Below, piece by piece: positions 43,963-54,251 of a stretch of 64,000 nt of DNA. The notes beneath the pieces were generated by a model that did no database searches, was not told the DNA's origin, and saw nothing but the letters and a program-made list of their open reading frames with translations. The stretch's first letter is position 1. Every line of letters starts with the position of its first letter. Source of the stretch: JARRKC01 sp963723965 (GTDB taxonomy: Bacteria; Acidobacteriota; UBA6911; RPQK01; JAPXNP01); NCBI GenBank assembly GCA_963723965.1, contig CAVRSV010000004.1, positions 24,913 through 88,912 of the forward strand, in the 5' to 3' direction. Made by a program: the position numbers and the translations under genes.

Positions 43963-45515
43963 GTGGGACGACACTTGAGCCAACTTCGCAGATCGATGCC
44001 GACCGGGGGATCGAGGGCGCTCGTCTTCCTGATTCTCCTGATCCTCGGGGGACTCGCGGAGCGCGCCTATCTGCTGGTAAAGTACCGCGACTTGTGGTTC
44101 TGCTCCGACGAGGCCAATCTGGGGCTGATGGTCCTGCGCCTCATTCAGCGGGGCGAGTTTCATCTGTTCACTACGGGTGAAAGCTACGGCGGGTGCCTGG
44201 GGGTTCTGACAGCAACGTTCTTCACCCTCCTCACGGGTTCGCACTTCCTGGCCTTGAAGCTGACCGCGCTTTTCTACTTCGTCATGTTCTCCGTCGGCCT
44301 CTATCTGCTGGGAAAGACACTGTTCGATCGACTGACGGCACTCATCGCGGTCTTCCTCGTGAGCCTGGCGGCTCCGTCTTTCCTGGTGGTTCTCGGCACC
44401 CGGGAGCGCGGCCCGCACGGCGAGGCCCTGGCCATCTCGGTCTTCGCTCTCTGGCTGGCCGTCGTGGCGACCCGCTCCGCACGCCCGCGCCGGCTCTACT
44501 TCCTGTGGGGGCTTTTGGCTGGATTCGGCTGGTACACCTACTATGCCACCGTTTTGACGCTTCTTCCGACCGGGCTGTTCATTGTGATCCAGGAGCTGAG
44601 ATCCAACCCGGAGCGGAGCAGATGGTTCGTCCACCTCTGGACGAGACTGGCGCCCATCGTGGCCGGGGCCTTGATCGGTTCCCTCCCCTACTGGATCTTC
44701 GTGTGGTCGACGAGGACCCTGCCGCCGTTTTCGAGATCCCTACTCCATCTCGATCTGCTCGGCAGGGTCGCGAAGTTCGTCATTTCCGCCTTTCCGGCAC
44801 TCGTCGGAGCGCACTGGGGTTTTCTCGCCACGAATATCGTCCCATTCTTCTCGAAATTCATCATTTACGCCTACGCCCTCTCTGTGGCGGCATTTCTCTG
44901 GATGGGTTTTCGCAACCGCTTCCGTAGTCCCGCCCTGCTGGCCATCGGTCTGCAGTTGGTCCTGTGCCCCGTGATCTTCTGTGCCAGCAGTTTCGCCCAG
45001 TTTGCCGAGGAGCCTCGTTACGTTGCCGGGCTCTACTGCAGCCTGCCTCTGGTCCTGGCCTGGGCCGCCGTACGGCTGCTGAAGTACTCGACCATCCTGG
45101 GGGCCGCCCTGCCGCTTATCGTCGGCACGGCCGCCCTGATCGGTGCGATCGAGACCCCGGCCGCCGTGTTCAATACGATCTACGACGAGCCCATAGCCCC
45201 TCTGTCCCACTTCCTGGAGGAACACAACCTCCGACATTTCCACGCGAACTACTGGATCACGTACCGACTCATGTCGAGAGCACTCCCGATCCCTTTACTC
45301 CCCCTCCACTCGTCGGGACGACCGATTTTCACATTGTGAAGAATCGCTACGCAGACTACACGGAGGAGGTGATGAGAGACCCCAACGCCGCCTACGTCAC
45401 CTGGACCGAGGAAACACCCGAATTCGAACAACAGATGGCAATGGAAGGGCGGACGTACCAGCGCCGCGAGGTCGGGCGCGTGACCGTCTTCTACAGCCTC
45501 GATCCCCCGCGCTAG
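43963..45515 (+). pseudogene. GT-C membrane protein with one frameshift near its end
   Basis: Readable from GTG at 43963 (GGAAAGGA 9 nt upstream, directly after the previous gene's stop) through about 430 residues with roughly ten membrane helices: DLWFCSDEANLGLMVLRLIQ early, GTRERGPHGEALAISVFALW mid-way, EEPRYVAGLYCSLPLVLAWA late. Near 45270 the frame must shift to continue as ESTPDPFTPPPLVGTTDF and RREVGRVTVFYSLDPPR, ending at 45515. The acidic first loop (SDEAN) fits a GT-C transferase using lipid-linked sugar. A one-base error or recent mutation is likely, so the protein may be intact in the organism. Confidence 0.65.
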
Positions 45516-45559
45516 GAGCACTGGCGGCTCTGCCCGACCCGTGTAGTACAATGCGCCGA

Positions 45560-46697
45560 GTGGCGGAGATCGACGTTTCCGAAGTCATGAAGCAGATCCA
45601 GGAAGAAGCCGAACGGCGACGACGCAAGGATCCGGAATTCGCCGCCGCATCGGACCGCTTCGGCCCGCCCCAACCTGGACGCCGACATTGCCGACCGGAG
45701 TCGCGGATTTCGGGCCGGAGCTGGCGAACATTGCGCTGGCTGCGGAAACGGTGGTTCCCGGGACTCGCTTCGCCCGGTTCAAACGGCCCATTCTGCGGCT
45801 GATCCAGCCCTACACCGTGCCCCAGATGGAATTCAATCGCGCGGTCACACGGGCGCTGGCCGAGGTGGTCCAGGAGCAGAACCGGATCGTCGATCTCATC
45901 GACGACTTCAACCGGTTTCTGTTCGAGCGGGATCGAGAGTCCATCCGGGCCAAACGGTCCGGGAGGCGGCCGCTGCGGGCTCAAGGGAACTGCTCCGCAC
46001 TCCGGAGGACGAAACGAGACTTGGGACGGGCCGCTCCGCCTTTCGACTATGTCCGGTTCCAGGACAAGGTCCGAGGGTCGTCCGGGAAGATCCGGGCTCC
46101 ATGCTCAAGTACGTTCAGCATTTCGAACACACCGAGCCGGTGCTGGATCTTGGCTGCGGCCGCGGCGAGTTCCTCGAGCTCCTCCGGGAGGCCGGAGTGG
46201 AAGCCCGGGGCGTCGACGGCGACCCGCGGATGGTGGCCGAATGTCGGCAGAAGGGCCTTGACGTCGTGGAAGGCGACCTGGCCCGGTATCTCGAGCAGAT
46301 CGAACCGGAAAGCCTCGGCGGCATCGTGCTGACGCAGGTCGTCGAACACCTGGACCTGCCCTCCTGCCTGCACCTGTTGACGCTGGCCTGCTGCGCCTTC
46401 GAACCGGCGGCGTCCTGCTCGTCGAGACGCCCAACCCGGCCTCACTGTTCACCCACGCCTGCTCCCTCTATCTGGATCCCACCCATGTCCGGCGTATCAT
46501 CCGGTTTTCTGGAGTTCCTCTTCCAGGAGCTGGGCCTGGGATCGGTCGAGGTCCTCTACAGCAATCCGCCCGAGGAATCCTGGCTACTGCCTCGAGCCGG
46601 AGCCGGCTCACCGCTGCAGAATCTGAACGAGGCCTTCGACGGCCTCAACCGGCTCCTCTACGGAAGCCAGGATTACGCAGTGATCGGCAGGAAATGA
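45560..46697 (+). pseudogene. Frameshifted SAM-dependent methyltransferase
   Basis: It begins at GTG 45560 (a TACAAT hexamer ends 7 nt upstream) with a coiled-coil-like AEIDVSEVMKQIQEEAERRR. It shifts near 45680 to FKRPILRLIQPYTVPQMEFN and AEVVQEQNRIVDLIDDFN, and again near 46090 to the class I methyltransferase core VLDLGCGRGEFLELLREAG, GVDGDPRMVAECRQKGLDV and GIVLTQVVEHLDLP. It ends as GSQDYAVIGRK at 46697. Similar methyltransferases with an N-terminal helical arm modify O-antigen chain ends. At least three indels are needed. Confidence 0.62.
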
Positions 46698-47918
46698 GTC
46701 AGCCCGACCGGCCCAAAGTCGCCTTTGTGATCCATCGCTACGGAGTCGACCTGGGCGGCGGCATCGAGGCCCACTGCCGCGCGGTCGCCCGGCGCATGCT
46801 CCCCCACTGGGATCTGGAAGTGCTCACGACCCGGGCCCGGGACTACATGACGTGGGCCGATGACTTCGACGAAGGGAGGGAAATCGTGGAGGGCGTCCCG
46901 GTGCGCCGCTTCCGCGTCGATTTCGAGCGGGATCCGGAGCGTTTCGCGCAGATGGAGCCGACTCGATCCTGCAGCCCGGCCACCGGCCCGATCCGGAGGA
47001 GGAGCGGGAATGGATGAAGGCCCAGGGTCCCTATTCGTCGGGCCTGCTGGAGTACCTCGGAAGGCACCGGGAAGAGTACGCCCTGGTCGTCTTCTTCAGC
47101 TACCTCTATGCCACCACCTGGTTCGGCCTCGACGCGGCCGGCGACGGGCTGCCCTGGTGCCGGCAGTCCACGACGAGCCCACCCTGCGCCTGCCGATCTT
47201 CGGAGACCTGTTCCGCAGGTGCCGCTATCTCCTGTTCTCGACGATCGAGGAGAAACGCCTGGTCTTCGAGCGCTTCGAGCCGCCCCACTCTTTGCCGTCT
47301 GCGGCGGCGTCGGGATGGAGGCCATGCCCATCCCGCGCGGCGTGCCGCCTGGCCTCGGCCCTACCTCCTCTATCTCGGCCGGGTGGACCACATGAAGGGC
47401 TGCGGAGAACTGTTCTCCTTCTTTCTCACCCCGCCGCCGACCCTGCCGCCGGTCGACCTGCTGCTGGCGGGTCGGGCGACCATGCAGGTCCCGGATACCC
47501 GCGCATCCACGCGCTGGGATACGTGGATGAAGAGCGCAAGCGCTCGCTCCTGCGCGACGCCCAGGCCCTGGTTCTCCCCTCTCCGTTCGAGAGCCTCTCG
47601 CTGGCGCTGCTCGAGGCCTGGTCGTTCGCCGTGCCGGTCATCGTGAACGCGGCCTGCCCCGTCCTTCGGGGTCAGATCGCCCGCAGCGGCGGCGGCCTCG
47701 ACTACGGCGACGTCGAGTCGTTCGCCGAGGCCGTCTCGACCGTCACCCGCTCTCCCGCCGAGCGCTGTCGGATGGGCCTGGAAGGTCTGCGCTATGTCCG
47801 CCGCAACTACCGCTGGGAACGGGTCGAAGGGGCCTACCTTCGGGCGCTCGAGTCGGTAACCGGGAGGCTGGGGGCGACGTCCCGGAGCGCCGGAGGGCGC
47901 CGAGGAAGGACGGCTGCG
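46694..47918 (+). pseudogene. Frameshifted GT4 glycosyltransferase
   Basis: Overlaps the methyltransferase stop (ATGA). The first frame reads VAFVIHRYGVDLGGGIEAHC to about 46960; the next frame contains EEYALVVFFSYLYATTWFGL near 47080; a third has VHDEPTLRLPIFGDLFRRC near 47170; then PYLLYLGRVDHMKGCGELF near 47370; and finally the donor site VLPSPFESLSLALLEAWSFAVP near 47580. Together they are a normal GT-B transferase closely like the 33.6 kb gene. The last part is in the same frame as the next transferase with no stop between, so the two may be a fusion. Confidence 0.62.
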
Positions 47919-49121
47919 TTGACCCCCGAGCCGCGTCTGGCATTCGTGATTCCCTGGTTCGGCGCGGAGATCGCGGGCGGCGCCGAGATGCTGTGCCGGC
48001 AGTGGACGATCGAATTGCAGCGGGCCGGCTGGGACGTCCGCATCCTCACCACCACGATCCGGGAATTCGCCAGCGACTGGAACCAGCCCTTCCACGCCGC
48101 CGGCCCGACCTCCATCGGAGGGATCCCCGTTCATCGATTCGCCCTGACGCCGGGAGACCACGATACTTTCAACCGCATCAATCGCAAGCTTCTGGACGGA
48201 CTGCCGGTCAGTCGCACCGAAGAGGAGATCTTCTACCGGGAAGGCCCCAACAGCGACGATCTGCTTCGCTTCATCGGCGACCATCGGGAAGACTACTGGT
48301 TCATCTTCATCCCCTACCCCTTCGGCACCTCCTATTTCGGAGTGCGGGCCGCCTCCCATCGGGCCCTCATGCTCCCCTGTCTGCACGACGAGGCCTATGC
48401 CCGCATGGAGTGCATGCGTCGGCGGATGGAGGAGGTCCAGGGTCTCCTCTTCAATTCCCAGCCGGAGCGGCGGCTGGCCGAGAGGCTCTACCGGGTCCGC
48501 TTCGTGCCCCGGATCGTACTCGGCATGGGGATGGATCCGGAGACCGCGGGGGACGGCGACCGCTTTCGCGCCAAGTACGGCATCGACCGGCCCTTCCTCC
48601 TCTACGTCGGCCGCCGGGACGCCACCAAGGGGACTCCCCTCCTGATCGATTTCTTCCGGCGCTACCGGGCGCGCCACCCGAAATCGGGGCTCGAGCTCGT
48701 GCTGGCCGGACCCGGGGCCATCGGTACGCGGCCAGCCGGGGTCCACGACCTGGGCTTCCTGTCCGCCTCCGACAAGTACGACGCCATGGCCGCCGCCGAC
48801 CTCTTCTGCCATCCGTCCGTCAACGAGAGCTTTTCGATCGTTCTCATGGAGTCCTGGTTGTGCGGCGCCCCGGTCCTGGTCAACCACGGCTGCAAGGTGA
48901 CCCGGGATTTCACCTTTCAGGGCGGCGGCGGCGTGACCTTCGATGACTACGCCGACTTCGAGGCGGCCGTGGAGTACCTGGAGGAACGGCCCCGGCTCCG
49001 TGTCGAACTGGCTCGCAGCGGCGCGGCCTTTGTGCGCCGCTCCTTCGCCTGGCCGGCCCTGGTCGGGCGTTTCGGGGAGTGGATGAGCGGTCTGGCGGCG
49101 GGAAGGTGCGGCCGGGCATGA
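47919..49121 (+). CDS. GT4 glycosyltransferase (possibly C-terminal half of a fusion)
   Basis: About 400 residues from a TTG that has AGGAAGGA 9 nt upstream. LAFVIPWFGAEIAGGAEMLC opens the N-terminal GT-B domain; FLLYVGRRDATKGTPLLIDF and CHPSVNESFSIVLMESWLCGAP form the donor-binding C-terminal domain. The frame is open upstream into the preceding GT4 gene through a Gly/Arg-rich linker, so it may be translated as a tandem double transferase of about 800 residues once the upstream frameshifts are resolved. Stop overlaps the next start (ATGA). Confidence 0.82.
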   Translation: MTPEPRLAFVIPWFGAEIAGGAEMLCRQWTIELQRAGWDVRILTTTIREFASDWNQPFHAAGPTSIGGIPVHRFALTPGDHDTFNRINRKLLDGLPVSRTEEEIFYREGPNSDDLLRFIGDHREDYWFIFIPYPFGTSYFGVRAASHRALMLPCLHDEAYARMECMRRRMEEVQGLLFNSQPERRLAERLYRVRFVPRIVLGMGMDPETAGDGDRFRAKYGIDRPFLLYVGRRDATKGTPLLIDFFRRYRARHPKSGLELVLAGPGAIGTRPAGVHDLGFLSASDKYDAMAAADLFCHPSVNESFSIVLMESWLCGAPVLVNHGCKVTRDFTFQGGGGVTFDDYADFEAAVEYLEERPRLRVELARSGAAFVRRSFAWPALVGRFGEWMSGLAAGRCGRA

Positions 49122-50245
49122 GCTCTCTCGACGGTGCGGCGATTCACCAGGTCACGGCCGGGTTCGCGCCCGCCGACGCGATTGCCGACGAGGCCCGCAA
49201 CATCCAGCGGGTGCTGCGCTCCTGGGGATGCCGTTCCGAGATCTACTCCTGGAGCGAGTACATCCACCCCTGGACCCGGCACGAATGCCGCGAGCTCTCC
49301 GAGTTCGACCCGAGTCGCTGCGACCTGCTCGTCTATCACTTCTCCATCGGAAGTCCGGCGACCCGGATGGTGCTGGAGCAGCGCTGCCCCCGGGTGATGA
49401 TCTACCACAACATCACGCCGTCGTCCTACTTCCGCGACTACAGCCGGAAGATCGCCCATCAGCTCGACGGGGGGCGGGCGGAGCTGGCCCGGATCCGGGG
49501 CGCCTTCGACCTGGCCCTGGCCGTCTCCGAGTACAATCGCCGGGAACTGGACGCCCTGGGCTACGACCGGACGGCGGTGCTGCCCTTTCTGTTCGACCCG
49601 GAGCGCCTCCCGCAGGGGCCGCGGGAACGGATCCGCGCGCGGTGGTACCGGCGGCAGGGACTGACCACGATCTTCTTCGTGGGCCGGCTGGTTCCGAACA
49701 AGAGGGCCGAGGACCTGCTGCGCGTGTTTCGCTTCTACCAGCGCTTCTATAATCCGCGCAGCCGGCTGGTCTGGGTGGGATCAGAGGGGGGGATGGATCT
49801 TTATTTCCTGGATCTGCAGAACCTGGTCGGCCGGCTCGGGATCCGCCATGCCTGCTTCGCCGGCTACGTGGACCCCTCGGAGCTGGTCTCCTGGTACCTG
49901 GCCGGCGATGTGTTCGCCAGCATGAGCGAACACGAAGGGTTCTGCGTGCCCATCCTGGAGAGCTTCCACTTCGGCAGGCCCGTGGTGGCCTTTCGGGCGG
50001 CCGCCGTGCCCGAGACCCTCGGGGACGCCGGGCTGCTGCTGCCGTCCAAGGACCCCGAGCTCTTCGCCGCGGCCGTCGATCGCGTCGTCAACGACGGGGC
50101 GTTGCGGACCGAGCTGGTCGCGCGGGGACGACGCCGGGTGGCGGAGGAATTCGGACGGGAGCGGGTGGCCTCCATTCTGCGGGAGCACCTGCTCGGAGTG
50201 CTGGAACGCGCGCGGCCGACCTGCGCCTCTCCGGCGGGAAGCTGA
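49118..50245 (+). CDS. GT4 glycosyltransferase
   Basis: A 375-residue GT-B enzyme. IHQVTAGFAPADAIADEARN near the N-terminus and LLVYHFSIGSPATRMVLE, VMIYHNITPSSYFRDY are typical of a GT4 subgroup found in polysaccharide loci. The donor site is ASMSEHEGFCVPILESFHFGRP with the E-x7-E pair, preceded by TTIFFVGRLVPNKRAEDLL. It is intact, unlike most genes in the preceding 6 kb. A heptad CCCGTTT array follows 25 bp after the stop. Confidence 0.88.
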   Translation: MSSLDGAAIHQVTAGFAPADAIADEARNIQRVLRSWGCRSEIYSWSEYIHPWTRHECRELSEFDPSRCDLLVYHFSIGSPATRMVLEQRCPRVMIYHNITPSSYFRDYSRKIAHQLDGGRAELARIRGAFDLALAVSEYNRRELDALGYDRTAVLPFLFDPERLPQGPRERIRARWYRRQGLTTIFFVGRLVPNKRAEDLLRVFRFYQRFYNPRSRLVWVGSEGGMDLYFLDLQNLVGRLGIRHACFAGYVDPSELVSWYLAGDVFASMSEHEGFCVPILESFHFGRPVVAFRAAAVPETLGDAGLLLPSKDPELFAAAVDRVVNDGALRTELVARGRRRVAEEFGRERVASILREHLLGVLERARPTCASPAGS

Positions 50246-50270
50246 ACGACCGGACCCGTCCGGCGCCGCC

Positions 50271-50336
50271 CTCCCGTTTCCCGTTTCCCGTTTCCCGTTT
50301 CCCGTTTCCCGTTTGCCGTTTCCCGCTTCCCGTCCT
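50271..50336. repeat. CCCGTTT heptad array
   Basis: About nine 7-bp units, mostly CCCGTTT, with GCCGTTT and CCCGCTT variants at the right. It lies between the convergent GT4 and O-antigen ligase-like genes. Confidence 0.9.
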
Positions 50337-50385
50337 CCATCGAACCCTTCGCGGTCGAAGGGCGAACTCGAAAAGAACCCCCTGC

Positions 50386-52269
50386 TCAGTCGCTCGGCGG
50401 CCCGGGCGAATCGCCCTCCAGGCGCAGCTCCAGCGGCCGGAACCCGCTGTCATCGTCCACCGTGATGGCGATCCCCAGCTTCCGGTACTCGCCGGGCGGC
50501 TGCAGAATTCGCGAGCAGGTGATGGCCAGCAGATCTCCGGGACGCAAAGACAGCTCGAGCGGCGTCCAGTCCTGGTTCGCCGGAGACCAGCGGGCGAGCT
50601 CGCTGCGGTCGTTCATCCGCCGGAAGCGCACGAGCATGGGATGGGCCCGGAGATCCGTCACCGCCGTCCGCACCCGCACCTTCTCGCCGCCCGGTTTCCA
50701 GGCGGCCCGCTTCAAGGCGATCCGGCCGGTCCAGCGGTAGGTCCCCCCCGCCCCCTGCTCGACCGGGGAGAGACCGTACTCGAACTCACTGGGCAGGCTT
50801 CCGGCCGCGTGCCGGAGATCGAACACACCGCCCACGGCCAGGACGAGGAGCAGGAGCCAGAGAGGTTTTCCACGCAATTTGGGCAACCGGGACTCGGGCA
50901 CGGCGGCCAGAGCCGCCAGCGGCACGGCCGTGAAAAATAGTGCCTCCACCAGCAGGGGGTGCTGCAGAAGCGAGACGGCCGCGATGGCCAGGAGCCCGCA
51001 GGCCGCCGTGACCGACTCGGGCGGCCCCCGAAAAGCGCTGCTGAAAATGCGCGCCAGAAACGCGATCAGCAGGAACAGGCCCAGCAGGCCCGACTCGGCG
51101 GCGATCTGAAGGTAGTAGTTGTGAGCGTTTTCGTACTGGTTGTGCTCCCAGAACCACCCCGCTCCGGCGGTCCCCCGCCGTGCCCGATAGTCGTGAAACT
51201 CCAGATAGAACCGTCCCAGGCCCACACCCAGGAAGGGATAGTCGCGGATCATGTCGCCGGCGACGGCCCAGCCATAGCCTCTCCGCTCGTAGAAGGCCTT
51301 CGTGAGCCCCTGCCAGCTCGCGCTCGTGATCCGGCTGCGGACGGCCTCGCCGATCTGGCGTCCTCCCACCGAGACGCCCGCCAGAGCAATGGCCGCCGCC
51401 ATCACCAGACCGACGGCGGCGACGGCCCGGCGATCCGGCCGGCTCCAGCCGCGGGACACACCTCCCGCCCGGCGGCGACCCCAGATCGCCAGAATGACGA
51501 GCGTTCCCCCGGCCAGGCCGGCCGCCAGCAGACCCGTCAGCGACAGGCACAAACCGATGAGGATCGTGTAGAGGGCCAAAGGAAACAGGAAGAGGATCCT
51601 CGCCCGGCGGGTCGGCGCCACGATGACGGCTCCCACCATCAGAAACGCATGCAGCAGGAAGAAGGAGGCCAGGGCATTGTGTTCGCTGAAGATGGCGAAC
51701 AGCCCCGGGACCGATTCCTGGTGGTTCTGAAGGAGGGTCGCCGGGAAGGGTTTGCCGTTCCGGGCGAAATCCCAGGCCAGAACTCCCAGGAAGACCGGCG
51801 CCTGCAGCCAGAGCAGGGTCAGCAGCCCGCGACGATCTGCCGCCGACTCCCGGCAGGACCGGACCAGACCGAGGAAGAGCACGGCGGCAATGGCCCACAG
51901 GGTGGCGCGGCCCAGCGGCACGAAGGGATTGAGCTGGCCGGCCGCGAAGAGGTTCTCCGGAAGCAGCCGTGGGAAGGCCCACAGGATCGGTCCGTAGTGG
52001 AGAAGACTCGCCGTCAACAGCAGGCCCAGGATCCCGCCGAAGATCAGGAGGGGACGCCAGAAGGCCCAGCCGGCCCGGAGCTGGCGGAGCAGAACGGCCG
52101 CCGCCTGGGCTGCGCCGAACACGGTCAGGACGTTGTAGGAAAGCTGGGGAGCCCCGAAGCTATAGTCGAGCAGAGGAATCAGGGCGACCCAGATGCCGAC
52201 TCCGATCGCCGGACGGACCAGGGTCACCAGAAACAGGAGTGCGCAGATCAGCTCTGACGAGAGTGACAT
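50386..52269 (-). CDS. O-antigen ligase-like protein with C-terminal soluble domain
   Basis: A 627-residue protein. Residues 1 to about 480 are polytopic (about twelve helices) with the Wzy_C features: ESVPGLFAIFSEHNALASFF, GVGLGRFYLEFHDYRARRG and EHNQYENAHNYYLQIAAESGLLG (catalytic His region in the periplasmic loop). The last 140 residues are a soluble beta-rich domain (LHPMLVRFRR-like strands, PLELSLRPGDLLAITCSR), unusual for WaaL/Wzy. The start MSLSSEL is chosen at the first helix; a GTG 36 nt upstream is possible. It faces the GT4 gene and is 108 bp from the WecA-like gene. Confidence 0.83.
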   Translation of the reverse strand: MSLSSELICALLFLVTLVRPAIGVGIWVALIPLLDYSFGAPQLSYNVLTVFGAAQAAAVLLRQLRAGWAFWRPLLIFGGILGLLLTASLLHYGPILWAFPRLLPENLFAAGQLNPFVPLGRATLWAIAAVLFLGLVRSCRESAADRRGLLTLLWLQAPVFLGVLAWDFARNGKPFPATLLQNHQESVPGLFAIFSEHNALASFFLLHAFLMVGAVIVAPTRRARILFLFPLALYTILIGLCLSLTGLLAAGLAGGTLVILAIWGRRRAGGVSRGWSRPDRRAVAAVGLVMAAAIALAGVSVGGRQIGEAVRSRITSASWQGLTKAFYERRGYGWAVAGDMIRDYPFLGVGLGRFYLEFHDYRARRGTAGAGWFWEHNQYENAHNYYLQIAAESGLLGLFLLIAFLARIFSSAFRGPPESVTAACGLLAIAAVSLLQHPLLVEALFFTAVPLAALAAVPESRLPKLRGKPLWLLLLVLAVGGVFDLRHAAGSLPSEFEYGLSPVEQGAGGTYRWTGRIALKRAAWKPGGEKVRVRTAVTDLRAHPMLVRFRRMNDRSELARWSPANQDWTPLELSLRPGDLLAITCSRILQPPGEYRKLGIAITVDDDSGFRPLELRLEGDSPGPPSD

Positions 52270-52377
52270 GAGACGAACCGACCGGGTTTCAGAACCGAGG
52301 TGCACGGCCCGGGAGACGACGCGTGCGGAACGGCCTCGTCCTCGATTCCCGGAGCCTTGGTCACGCTTCCCTCCACA

Positions 52378-53205
52378 TCACCCGCCCCAGAGTGCAGCCA
52401 GTCCGACGAGCAGGCCGGCGCCGCCCAGAAAACTCGCCGCCACCACTGGGGGGGCGATCCCGAGGCGGGCGAGGCGGTGGGAGAGATGGTCCTTTCCTCC
52501 CTGAAAGGGTGAAACGCCGCGTTTCAGGCGCGTCACGGTGACGAACGCCGTATCGCAAATGGGGAGGGCCAGGATCAGGGGAACCGTCCAGAGTGCCGTG
52601 TGGGGAGCCCCGTACAGGGGCAGCACCGCCAGGCTGAAGCCCACCAGATGGCTCCCGGAGTCCCCCAGATGGATGCGGGCCCGGTAGAAGTTCAGGCCCA
52701 GGAAGCCGAACAGCGCGCCCGAGAGCGGCAGCAGGACCCAGCCGGCGCCCAGGCCCAGCCAGGCGAACCCCAGAGCCGCAACGGCTCCGACGCCGGGCGT
52801 CAGACCGTCCATGTTGTCCAGAAGGTTCAAGGAGTTCGTAATGCCCACCAGCCAGAAGAGCCAGACCGGATAGGCCGCCCATCCAAGCAGGCCGACGAGA
52901 CCGCCGCCCCAGGTGCTGGGGGATGTCAGCCCCAGGAAGAGAACGGCGACGGAAAGCTGCCAGAAGAACTTGGTGAACGGGCGAAGGGTCACCCAGTCGT
53001 CCACGGCTCCCATGACGAACAGGAGCCCCAGGCAGAGCCAGAAGACGCGCAGCGTGAAGAAGGCGGGCCAGCCGTAATCGAAGGCCACGGCCGGGAGCAA
53101 CCCTCCGAGGACCGCGAAACCTCCCAGGCGACGCGGATCTTCACGGGTTCCCTGCAAAAAAAAGGCCAGCACGAGGCTGGCGCTGAATCCGATGATAAAG
53201 GCCAC
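52378..53205 (-). CDS. WecA/MraY-family polyprenyl-phosphate sugar transferase
   Basis: A 275-residue membrane enzyme that starts glycan assembly by transferring a sugar-1-phosphate to polyprenyl phosphate. It shows the family motifs FVMGAVDDW (DDxxD-like), SLNLLDNMDGLTPG (NxxN/NMDG), FYRARIHLGDSGSHLVGF (the GDS motif) and GGKDHLSHRLARLG (the cytosolic His loop). It is shorter than typical (320-360 residues), lacking the first helix or two; the start MAFIIGF may be internal, but no good upstream extension is visible. Confidence 0.85.
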   Translation of the reverse strand: MAFIIGFSASLVLAFFLQGTREDPRRLGGFAVLGGLLPAVAFDYGWPAFFTLRVFWLCLGLLFVMGAVDDWVTLRPFTKFFWQLSVAVLFLGLTSPSTWGGGLVGLLGWAAYPVWLFWLVGITNSLNLLDNMDGLTPGVGAVAALGFAWLGLGAGWVLLPLSGALFGFLGLNFYRARIHLGDSGSHLVGFSLAVLPLYGAPHTALWTVPLILALPICDTAFVTVTRLKRGVSPFQGGKDHLSHRLARLGIAPPVVAASFLGGAGLLVGLAALWGG

Positions 53206-53234
53206 GCGGCGACATTATCCGGCCGTCGACACGC

Positions 53235-54251
53235 TCACGCAAGGGTAATGTCGTGGGGCGGCTCGGGATCCTCGAGGGCCTCTCGGCGGTCCTTCGAATC
53301 GGGTTTCCGGTGTCGCAGTGAACCGACCAGACCCCACAGACTCCCGCTGACGAAGGCCACGTTCCCCGACAGCACGAAAAGCGGCGAGGCCAGCGCCAGG
53401 CCGACCGAGCGGCGCAGTGCGGCCGAAACGGTGGAGGCCGAACAGAGCAGCGAGAGGGCCAGCAGGAGAAGACCGGCCCACCACTTCAGCAAGAGTGCCG
53501 GAGCGGCGAGCCCGAGAAAGACCAGCTGCAGTCGGCGCGTCGGGGGAGTGCTCGAGTCGGCGACGATCTTGGAGGAGTAACGCCGGTACAGAAGCGCCGA
53601 GTAGCGCCCGTACTGAAAGCGCCTCCGCACATAGGACAGGAGCGAGCGGGGATGGCGATGGTGCACGACGGCGTCGGCGACATAGCGCATGCGAACTCCC
53701 TGGCCCGCGAGACGAAAGGAGAGTTCCAGGTCCTCGAGTTTGCCGAAGGTCTCGTCGAAAGGCGGGCGCGGCAAGACATCCCTCCGAAACGCGCAGGTGG
53801 CGGTGTTGACGAAGTCGATGTCCCGGAAGCGATCCATGCGGGCATAGCGGAGGTCCAGCTCCAACTGGATCATTCGGGACACCCAGCCGGTCTGGTTGGA
53901 GACGAAACGACCCACCGACCCACCGATCTCCGGCTCCGCCAGGGGAGCGAGCATGCGCTCGATCCAGTCGGCGTCGGGGACGCAGTCGGCGTCCAGGAAG
54001 AGGAGCACCGGTGCGGTGGCGGCTTCGAAACCGCGGTTTCGCGCCGCGGCGGCCCCCTCGCCGGAAAGGCGGATCAGGCGGTCGGGCCGGGCATCACGGG
54101 CGACCCGGACGGAACCGTCCGTGGACCCGTCATCGACGACGACGATCTCGAAGCGGGAGCGCGCCACCGTCTGATGCTCGAGCGCTTCCAGGCAGGCCCC
54201 CAGCGTGGCCGCCTCGTCGCGCACGGGAATGATGACGGAAAATTCAGGCAC
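53235..54251 (-). CDS. GT2 glycosyltransferase with C-terminal helices
   Basis: A 338-residue GT2 enzyme. FSVIIPVRDEAATLGACLEAL, IVVVDDGSTDGSVRVA, LLFLDADCVPDADWIERML (DxD) and ETFGKLEDLELSFRLAGQGV (ED acceptor site) mark the GT-A domain. The C-terminal 90 residues contain hydrophobic helices (LVFLGLAAPALLLKWWAGLLL) for membrane attachment. It begins at GTG 54251 with no strong ribosome site; a heptad array lies immediately upstream. Probably co-transcribed with the WecA-like gene 30 bp downstream. Confidence 0.87.
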   Translation of the reverse strand: MPEFSVIIPVRDEAATLGACLEALEHQTVARSRFEIVVVDDGSTDGSVRVARDARPDRLIRLSGEGAAAARNRGFEAATAPVLLFLDADCVPDADWIERMLAPLAEPEIGGSVGRFVSNQTGWVSRMIQLELDLRYARMDRFRDIDFVNTATCAFRRDVLPRPPFDETFGKLEDLELSFRLAGQGVRMRYVADAVVHHRHPRSLLSYVRRRFQYGRYSALLYRRYSSKIVADSSTPPTRRLQLVFLGLAAPALLLKWWAGLLLLALSLLCSASTVSAALRRSVGLALASPLFVLSGNVAFVSGSLWGLVGSLRHRKPDSKDRREALEDPEPPHDITLA

